In this document: positions 56,507 to 64,000 of the stretch, piece by piece | How the letters are laid out: each line of letters opens with the position of its first letter | Numbering within the stretch: the stretch's first letter is position 1 | Assembly: GCF_030272615.1 (NCBI RefSeq) | Contig: NC_081413.1 | Coordinates: 23,936,501 to 24,000,500, forward strand | Source of the DNA: Cryptomeria japonica | Lineage: Eukaryota > Streptophyta > Pinopsida > Cupressales > Cupressaceae | Direction: 5' to 3' | DNA length: 64,000 nt | Notes under the pieces: generated by a model | Database searches by the model: none | Told to the model about the DNA's origin: nothing | What the model saw: the letters and a program-made list of their open reading frames with translations, nothing else | Program-made: the position numbers and the translations under genes

Positions 56507-57050
56507 CTCACACCCATTGAAGGAATACTAGATCCCAGTGAAGATCAAATGGTTCACATAGCCCCATATCTCTAATAGGTCTGAAAAATATAGGACGTGC
56601 AGGCTTGTGCAAACTGTTGATCTTGGCTTAACTAGTAGACAAAGCTGAAAGGAGACAGGAAAAATAAGGTGCTACACTTAGGAAAAATAAAGGGACTCAA
56701 GATAGTCAATTAATAGGACAAGGGGCCAATGAAGAAATGGTTCTAACCCCTTAAAGGGATGACTTAAGGAAATAGTACTCACACCCATTGAAGGAATACT
56801 AGATCCCAGTGAAGATCAAATGGTTCACATAGCCCCATAACTCTAATAGGTCTAAAAAATATAGGACTTGCAGGCTTGTGCAAACTGTTGATCTTGGCTT
56901 AACTAGTAGACAAAGCCGAAAGGAGACTTAGGAAAAATAAGGTGCCACACTTAGAAAAAATAAAAGGACTCAAGATAGTCAGTTAATAGGACAAGGGGCC
57001 AATGAAGAAATGGTTCTAACTCCTTAAAGGGATGACTTAAGGAAATAGTA
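56507..57050. repeat. 271-bp tandem duplication
   Basis: CTCACACCCATTGAAGGAAT starts at 56507 and 56778. Both copies run through GATCCCAGTGAAGATC, GGCTTGTGCAAACTGTTGAT, GGACAAGGGGCCAATG and GGATGACTTAAGGAAATAGTA. Identity is high (a few percent difference), so the duplication is more recent than most repeats here. Confidence 0.92.
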
Positions 57051-57915
57051 ACTATATATAACTAGTCAACTGAAAATTATTGAGAATTTAATATAGACTT
57101 GGTATTGTCCTGGCATGGATAAGATCTAATGAACTTATCTACTAAAGTTAATATTTTTCACATGAACAAAGATTTATGGAGGCTCGGAACTCAAAATTTC
57201 CTCATTCCCAAGTAGGAAGGAATCTCAACAATGGTGCAAGCTCTCAAAAACTATAAGGCTTGATTGGTAAAATAGCAAAAATATCAAGTGGATAAAGCCA
57301 ACATGGATTCCTAGCAAGAGTTACCTCAACCTTAGCGGCCACCTTATTTATGTTATAAAGTTTTAATGATTTTTTTTTTCTAATGTATTTAAAACTTTAA
57401 ATTCAAATGTTTCTTTTAAGGAATCAGTTTTGAAAGACTTTTGACAGGTACAATTAAGACATTATAAATATGTGATTAACGGACTATTAAAGAGTCTAAA
57501 ATTTTGATCCCCATTTCATTGTAGTGCAAGAGTGAGACACAATCATACATTGGCTCAATATAAATTTTCTATACTCCTAAGAAATTATTTGTCTGTGTGC
57601 ATAGAAATTAGATGTTTAATTTGATAATTATTTTAATTCTATCGACTTAAGCAACTTTGAATTTTTTTTTTTGTGAATGTTAGTGTTCATATTAGTAACA
57701 TTCATCTTTCTTGGAGTCTTAGTGAAACTTCTTAAATATTAAGGTTTTTCATCATTCATTGGCATTTCAATATTTGTATTAAATATTTAGTTGTGATTAT
57801 TTTCTCAGTCTTATAACTTGTGAATTAAAATTATATCTTGAAGTTTTTAAGATTGTTTCAAATTCATTCACATTTGTAGCATGGTTATGTGTAAGTGTTA
57901 GTTGCCTTTACTACT
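57051..57915. other. AT-rich spacer, no gene seen
   Basis: No coding frame, LTR end or repeat recognised. Confidence 0.5.
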
Positions 57916-59068
57916 TGTAGTGTCCTAAATTGTACTCCCTTACAATTTTGTCCTCCTTTGGACCTTAACCTTGGTGTTTGTGTCTTGAGGCCTGATCAGA
58001 GCCCTAATTTTGCTCACACCATGCAATAAGCTCACTTTTTCCAACATACACACTTTCTATCCCTCATTTCTTAGCCCTTGATTGGTCAGGACTAGGGCGA
58101 TAATAGTCCGGTCCTCCCAATTTGGGCCCATTATGGGGCTCGTTAATGGTAACATCATTTGGGCGGGAACCTGGATCCCGTGTCAGCTCATGTCAGAAAA
58201 TTAAGTTATTTTTCAACAAGCATGTATAAAAGGAGGTCTACCCTTGTCATTTAAATAATAACAAATTCAAGATCTCAATTACATCCTAGCAAATTCAAGT
58301 GAGCAAGCAATCGGTCTTCTTTCAAGTATTGGAGCATAAGTAAGGTCAAGATTCAAGCATTGGATTTGACATTCATGTTATATGTTTATGAAGACTTCAT
58401 GAAACTCTAATTCCTTGTGGAGACAAACAAAACTCCATTAAAAGGTATATCATTAGTGTTTTAGACTTTATTCAACATTTCCCTCAAAAGGAAATCATTT
58501 CCATCACAACAATTCAATTACATTTCATTTCAATTTCATGGTTAATTCCAAAACCAAGGTTTGACCTAAGGCAAACCCCTAATCCCAACCATTTTACCTT
58601 CTCTTTTGTGTGAAAGAATACGTACGAAGTTACAATCTTTAGAATAGGCATTATTTACAAAGACGATCAGATTCCCCTTTGGATGACGAAAAGTGCGGAG
58701 GACCAAAGCGATGGACATTCTGGTCTCGACATATTGGGAGATCCTTCTGGGAACAGATCCGCACACTCTTATATTGCTCAGATCTAGGTTAGTGGCTCGA
58801 TCTGACAACTGTAGCTCACTATTCACGCAAAATTGTTTCAATTCCAACACATTTACCCTAATTTCAACATTTTCACAATTCAACTTAAAAGAGAGAATCA
58901 AATCCCTACCCAATGAAAACCAATAGGAATTCTTATCCCTATCCTTGTTGATTTGAGGCTAGATATATTGGGTTTACCCCTCTTTAATATGGTGTTCCCT
59001 AAGCAAAAATATTAGTGGTCTTCTCCCTTTTTGTGGTGAAAACCCTAGTAATATTTTTCACCATCACA
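57916..59068 (+). mobile_element. LTR of a Tat/Ogre-like element, copy 2
   Basis: TGTAGTGTCCTAAATTGTAC to AACCCTAGTAATATTTTTCACC aligns with 44852-46173 along its length. A TATAAAAGG box lies at 58225-58233. The two LTRs share orientation 13 kb apart and could be the ends of one old, very large element; their wide divergence makes separate insertions more likely. No primer site follows this copy. Confidence 0.6.
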
Positions 59069-59556
59069 CTAATTTCTAGTTAAAAGTATACCCCCTTTCT
59101 TAAATATTCAAAAAATAAAAATATTTGATCATACGAAGGGAGTTGTATCTTTTCAATAAAAATCAAAGAGAAAGTAATCAATAGTTTACCCAACTGTTAG
59201 TTAATAATTTGTCTTCAATTTTAACAAAATATAGTCAATTTGTTTATTATTTTAAGAAAGAAAAATTTGTTAAGTAACCTACATAATTGTATAACTTTGT
59301 CTTGGATTCTTTGTTTACTTAGGTTTGGTTACCAATTGCTTTGCCAATTTTGGTGTTGCTTGTTTTATCTCCTCCATGATATAATTTTGGGTCTTCATCT
59401 CAATGCGCTTATCTCTCTCAAGATTTATATCAAAGTATTCTTCTTGTAGTATCTCATTCTAAGGGGACTCTTACTCTTTGTTTTCTTATTTTTTATCTCA
59501 TTTCTCTTCTTTCTTATCTTCTCTTTGTTTTGGTGATCTTTCGACAACAAATCTCA

Positions 59557-59900
59557 TGTTGGCAGTGGGTCAGCATCCCTCGCAAGGATTCGTGACATGG
59601 TTTAACAGCCTCTTGTGGATTCTATAAGTCTAGTGGTTGTATCGGGCATTGACAGATCGATCTTTTGGTGCGACGACAACCCTAACTTGTAACAAGTGGT
59701 ATCAGAGCTTGGTCACAGGTTCGAATCACATAGGTCGCGATGAGTGACATGGGGAGGGGGATTGTTGGTAGTGGGCCAACATCCCTTGCGGGGATTCGCG
59801 ACATGGTTTAGCAGCCTCCTGTGGATTCTATAAGTCTAGTGGTTATATTGGGCATTGACAGGTCAATCTTTTGGTGCAACGACAACCCTAGCTTGTAACA
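59557..59900 (+). mobile_element. TRIM (miniature LTR retrotransposon), copy 1
   Basis: 5' LTR 59557-59694 and 3' LTR 59763-59900, both 138 bp, from TGTTGG(C/T)AGTGGG to CTTGTAACA. The 68-bp interior holds TGGTATCAGAGC (59697-59708, tRNA-iMet primer site) and the purine tract ATGGGGAGGGGGA against the 3' LTR. The flanks TCTCA and TCTCC are a near-match for a 5-bp target duplication. There is no coding capacity, so it must use enzymes from other elements. This is the full structure of a terminal-repeat retrotransposon in miniature. Confidence 0.9.
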
Positions 59901-59959
59901 TCTCCTACTTTTAGACCTTAACAAGGATTGTTTTGGTGATCTTTCTACAACAACTCTCA

Positions 59960-60303
59960 TGTTGGCAGTGGGCCAGCGTCCCTCGCAAGGATTTGCGACA
60001 TGGTTTAACAGCCTCTTGTGGATTCTATAAGTCTAGTGGTTGTATTGGGCATTGACAGATCGATCTTTTGGTGCGACGATAACCCTAACTTGTAAAAAGT
60101 GGTATCAGAGCTTGGTCATAGGTTCAAATCACATAGGTCGCGATGAGTGACATGGGGAGGGGGATTGTTGGCAGTAGGCCAACATCCCTCACGGGGATTC
60201 GCGACATGGTTTAGCAGCCTCCTGTGGATTCTATAAGTCTAGTGGTTGTATCGGGCATTGACAGGTCAATCTTTTGGTGCAACGACAACCCTAGCTTGTA
60301 ACA
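59960..60303 (+). mobile_element. TRIM, copy 2 (tandem duplicate)
   Basis: Same organisation as copy 1: 5' LTR 59960-60097, primer site at 60100-60111, purine tract near 60150-60164, 3' LTR 60166-60303. The flanks are again TCTCA and TCTCC. Sequence outside the LTRs (GTTTTGGTGATCTTTC before, CTCCTACTTTTAGACC after) is shared with copy 1 at a 403-bp offset, so the TRIM and its flanks were duplicated together rather than inserted twice. Confidence 0.9.
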
Positions 60304-60994
60304 TCTCCTACTTTTAGACCTTAACAAGGATGGGTTCTAGTTCGAGGGTTGTGACTCTTCATGATTTCTTTTCACTTTTTTGTTAGTGAATATTTTATTA
60401 GTTAGTGGATGTACCTCTAAGCCCATTTCTTGATTAACATCTCCCTTCTTAATTTATTCTTGTTTTAACTTACTTATACTTATGTTAAATATCTTTTCCA
60501 AATATTCATCATTTATGGATAAGACCTTATCTGAAGTTTTTTGGAATTCCTTAAACCTATCATCTAGTTTAATTTTGATATTATTTAATTTTGGTTTATG
60601 TTTATGGTTTTTAGAAGGTTCAAACATAAGTAGGAGCCTCCATACTACAAGTTTAATTTGACACCAAGCTTCTAGATTCTTGACAACGTCATCTTTTCAA
60701 GACTACTTGACAGCCTTTTGATTCCTTTAAGTAGTAAACTTATCTTCTCTAAAGTCTTCTCCTTTTTATTTCTACTATCTTTTTCTCTCTTCACAATAAT
60801 ACCCACATCTAAATTATCAACAAAACCCCCAATGGCATGCTCTAACCTTGACTTTGTCATCATCTCCATTCTTCTTCTATGTCTTTCTTCTCTCTCCATC
60901 ATTTGTCCTTGCCTTCTTTCCTCCCCGTTAAGGCTGACCATTCTTTCTCCTTTTTTCTAAATCATTTTTCTCCTTAATCTCTCTTTAATTTTAA
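60304..60994. other. Spacer with a charged minus-strand open frame
   Basis: A minus-strand frame at 60672-60941 (89 codons) encodes a charged, Arg/Glu/Lys-rich peptide (EERRQGQMMEREERHRRRM) that could be a coiled coil or part of a decayed gag. Nothing else supports a gene. Confidence 0.3.
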
Positions 60995-61811
60995 TGCAAG
61001 AGCATCCTCGATCTTTGAGCAATCTTGCATCAACCAAAAATATTTCCTTTCAGTTTTACTCTTGTTTAGTTCTTTGTGCAGTTTTCTATGTTCTTACCGG
61101 TTGGTACCAGTAGTTGCTTGTTCTTCATGGCAGATCTTGTTTTTAGTTTCCAGACAGTTTCATGTGCTTGAATCTATATTTTCCAGTTCATTTGGGTTCT
61201 TTTTGGTCAGTTATCGCTCCCGGTTGACTGTTTCTGGGTTTTGGGACAGTTCTTGTGCTTACCGGTTGGTTTTCCTTCTTTTTTGGCACAATTCTTGGCA
61301 TGTGGATCTATCTTGGGTCTTTTCCAATGTTCTTTGGCATGTGGCCGACCTTCCAGTTGAACCACATCACTTGGTTGTTATTTTATAGAAATATTTATCT
61401 AATTCTTAGGGCCGACCTAATTACACGTTTCATTTTCCTGCATTGGTGAATGTAATCTTATGAGGCCGACCCGGATATGTTTTGGTGGGTATAAATATGA
61501 TAATATGTAATCATTTGTAGGGGTAGAGGTAGTAGAACTGAGAATAAGGATAGAGATTCGCATATTGTGATTTGGTTGATTCATAGAGTCCCAATGGGAT
61601 TGTATTTGGCTTGAAGCCTACATGTAACCGATTAATTACCGGATACTCTTTGATGATAATATGATGATTATCGGATGAGTGCCGAAAGTTATAAGGCTTT
61701 AATATGATCTATTTATGTAAACTTGTTATGTTTTCTTGTTGTTTTTATTGTGTCTCTCTTGCTGCATAAGCCGGTTGACTCTTTTGAGGATTTTTACCAG
61801 TTATGGCTACA
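60995..61811 (+). mobile_element. 5' LTR of a gag-protease-only gypsy element
   Basis: TGCAAGAGCATCC at 60995 matches TGCAGGAGCATCC at 63930, and the two continue alike through CGCATCAACCAAAAATATTT. The LTR ends near TTATGGCTACA (61811) and is followed by ATTGGTATCAAAGCTGG, a variant tRNA-iMet primer site at 61815-61829. Length is about 817 bp. Confidence 0.8.
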
Positions 61812-61974
61812 TCAATTGGTATCAAAGCTGGTTATGGACTGTCTAGTGGAAGAGTCATTTGAGAACATTGAGGCATTCCTAGGGGTGGACAGATCATCGA
61901 TTGGAAGTAGGTTGTGCGTGTGTTCAATAGATCGTTGAGGGGAGGCAATTAAAACCGGTAGTTAGATCTCCAAG

Positions 61975-62880
61975 TTGAGGTATTTCACCATTGTGGAAGA
62001 AGAGATGTCGCCTAGGAGGACAAACCCCCGAAGGGTAGAGAAGATGATGGAAGACTTCAAGAATGAAGTAAGGAATGAAATACAAAACACTTTGGATGGT
62101 TTACGGAGAAACCTTGATTCTGAGGATGAATATGAGGAAGTCAGTGAAGAGCTTGAGGAAGCTGAAGGACCGGAAAATAAAAGAGAGGAAATATTCTTGA
62201 GAGCAGTGGCACAAGTGAGTAAAGTTCATAAAGTTGAGGTTTCCAAATTATTTGGAATGTTGAACCTAGAGGATCTGATTGATTGGATTAGAGAGTTGGA
62301 TGACTACTTTGAGTTTGAGGATGTCAAGGACCCACAGAGAGTCTGGTTGGCACAGACCAAGTTGAAAGGGAATGTTGCCTTGTGGTGGAAAGAATTGCAA
62401 AAAGATAGTGGAGAATGGTGAATTGAAGATAACCCAGTGGAGACAGATGGTTGCAAGATTGAAGGCCAAGTTCATAACAAGAGACTATGATTTGGAACTG
62501 TTCAAGAAGTTGCAGAACCTAAAATAGAGAAACATGACTATGAAGGAATATACTGAGGAATTCTACAAGGTGGTGATTAGATCTAGACATAGAGAGATAG
62601 ACTTAGAAAAGGTGGTGAGGTACATCAAAGGATTGGATTTTAACATTCAAGATGAGATGAGTATGTTGAATGTTTCCACAGTTGAAGAAGCTTACCAGTA
62701 TGCTTTGAAGGCTGAGGAAAAGGTGAGAAGAAGACAACTGAATAGGGGAAAGGAGAAATTCAAGATGAGTGATAGTATGAAGAAACCAGTTGAAGAAGAG
62801 GAGTCAAAAACTAAGTGGAGTAAAGAACCAAAATATAAGACACCGAGGAAAGGTAGCAGTAGCACCCGTAAATAATTTCC
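61975..62880 (+). pseudogene. gypsy gag, lightly decayed
   Basis: The ATG at 61975 or 62005 (MSPRRTNPRRVEK) opens an acidic N-terminus, then the Gag core: EVSKLFGMLNLEDLIDWIRE, YFEFEDVKDPQRVWLAQTKL, NVALWWKELQ. A frame break at about 62415 moves to another frame: MVARLKAKFI, a TAG near 62525, then MKEYTEEFYKVVIRSRHREI and VEEAYQYALKAEEKVRRRQL. A TAA at 62873 precedes the zinc knuckle FPCKCFKCVETGHISYEC near 62880-62930. The particle-forming protein is nearly complete apart from these breaks. Confidence 0.85.
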
Positions 62881-63888
62881 TTGCAAATGTTTCAAGTGTG
62901 TAGAAACTGGACATATATCCTATGAATGTAAGCAAGGGATGGTAAGAAGTTGTGTGGCAAGTGAAGAACCAGATGGTATCGGATCTGATTGTGCATCGAA
63001 GCAAGGAGAATCCCTTATGTTCAGAAGAAAGGATATCGAATGTACTCAGAGGAAGAGTCTTTTCTGGATTGTATGTAAATCTGGTGGTAAGTGTTGCAAG
63101 GTCATTGTAGATAGCAGAAGTACTGATAATTTAGTATCTGAGGAGATGGTTGTGAAGCTTGCATTCAAGAGGCTTAAGCATCCTTGTCCTTATGAGGTGA
63201 GTTGGTTACAAGATGATCAGAACATAGAGATAAAGGAGCAGTATTTGGTGAGTTTCAACATGAGGCCTTTCAAAGATGAAGTTTTGTGTGATGTTGTATC
63301 TATAAGTGCTTTCTATGTCTTGTTGGGAAAATATTGGCAGTATGATATAGGAGCTATTTATGACTATAGAAGAAACCTAGTTACTGTTGAAAAGGATGGG
63401 CAAAAGTTCACATTGATTTCTTTGAAGGATAAAGAGAAGGAGGTGAAGAATCCGAGTCCTGAAAAAAGTTGCAGTACTGAGAAACCAGTGGTAGAGGTTA
63501 TACAGGAAGGATCGATATAACCAATTGCAGAGGTCATATCAGAGGTTTGAAGAAAGATCTGATAGAATCAGTTACAGAGGTTATACTAGAAGGTGACACA
63601 AGCTTGCAAAAGGATCTGATAGTTGAGCTTGATGGATGGATGGAACCAGATGACAGAGAGCTTATGGTGATAAACCAGATAAAGTCTTGTCGCATAACCA
63701 AATCAGAGTTGCAGAAACAGAGACCATGTGCAAATCTGAAGCAAAGAAAGCGAAAAAAGGGAGTCAAAGGTTAGAGAAGCACATTGAGGCACCGGAGGAG
63801 ATAAAGAAAAGGTTGGCAGATAAGGAAGATGTTTGGATCAGAAATGAGCATGGGATCTTCATTCTGAATCCTTTTAGATTTTCATGAG
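62876..63888 (+). pseudogene. gypsy zinc knuckle and protease, no pol downstream
   Basis: The CCHC knuckle CFKCVETGHISYEC is followed by an aspartic protease region: CKVIVDSRSTDNLVSEEMVV has the usual D-S-G-S-T with Gly changed to Arg. YVLLGKYWQYDIGAIYDYRR and DGQKFTLISLKDKEKE continue the domain. Stops begin after VVEVIQEGSI at 63518. Later frames end in ADKEDVWIRNEHGIFILNPF at 63887. There is no RT, RNase H or integrase: the 3' LTR starts 42 bp later, so the element ends after protease. This is the layout of a non-autonomous gag-only element. Confidence 0.82.
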
Positions 63889-63929
63889 TTGTCTCTCATG
63901 GAACATCTTTTTCTACCTGGGTTTTCTGA

Positions 63930-64000
63930 TGCAGGAGCATCCCCATTCGATGAGAAATCTCGCATCAACCAAAAATATTTCCTTTCAATTTTGTTCTTGT
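63930..64000 (+). mobile_element. Start of the 3' LTR of the gag-protease-only element (cut by window end)
   Basis: TGCAGGAGCATCC onward matches the start of the 5' LTR at 60995 for the 71 bases visible. The sequence before it, TTTTTCTACCTGGGTTTTC, is not purine-rich, so the polypurine tract is missing, degenerate or further upstream. Confidence 0.85.

Noticed and set aside
61062-61388. 108-codon plus-strand open frame with hydrophobic character
   Set aside because: It lies wholly within the 5' LTR of the gag-only element; hydrophobicity reflects T-rich DNA.

Overview
This window reads as a repeat-dominated stretch of a large seed-plant genome. The mix of Ty1/copia and Ty3/gypsy LTR elements, tRNA-iMet primer sites, nested insertions, AT-rich spacers and heavily decayed coding frames fits a gymnosperm, most likely a conifer; that assignment is inference. 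I found no intact host gene, and no tRNA gene, CRISPR array or bacterial-type operon. Every coding region I could follow is interrupted by stops or frameshifts, and the in-frame stops are mostly TAG.

Layout. 1-170 is the 3' end of a copia pol, with its 3' LTR starting at 171; a long foldback lies at 626-814. 1988-19590 is a pyrimidine-rich tract split by a three-level nest: a ~1.4 kb LTR (three pieces: 2786-3064, 9761-10453, 18932-19360) carries a copia element (3065-9760) and a Ty3/gypsy chromovirus (10454-18926, perfect 5-bp target duplication GAACT). 19399-24144 is an imperfect ~2.9 kb tandem duplication, one copy of which holds a 353-bp LTR-like insertion. A diverged 5S rRNA-derived sequence lies at 25299-25409 (minus strand).

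26564-40062 is the most unusual part. I interpret it as a ~13.5 kb two-gene DNA transposon. Inverted ~49-bp ends built on ATCCGATATC face inward. A plus-strand gene (31747-34694) encodes a large Cys-rich protein with D...D...D/E signatures in a transposase-like arrangement. A convergent minus-strand gene (37895-39818 plus a 5' UTR exon) shows at least six exons with canonical splice sites. Between the left end and the transposase-like gene sits a 4.7 kb array of decamers held in 10-bp register, with a 330-bp higher-order period in its right part, bracketed by GA and CT tracts. A second array of exact 359-bp units lies between the two genes.

40561-43805 (plus) and 52450-55550 (minus) are two decayed copies of what appears to be one long, unrecognised protein family. 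44852-46173 and 57916-59068 are related LTRs with TATAAAAGG boxes, resembling Tat/Ogre-type elements. 59557-60303 holds two complete miniature LTR retrotransposons (TRIMs; 138-bp LTRs, 68-bp interior) in tandem. 60995 to the window end is a gag-protease-only gypsy element whose 3' LTR begins at 63930.

Functionally the window is a graveyard of mobile elements. The useful content is element structure, insertion order, decay pattern, and the candidate transposon with its periodic array. All homology statements rest on motif recognition by eye.
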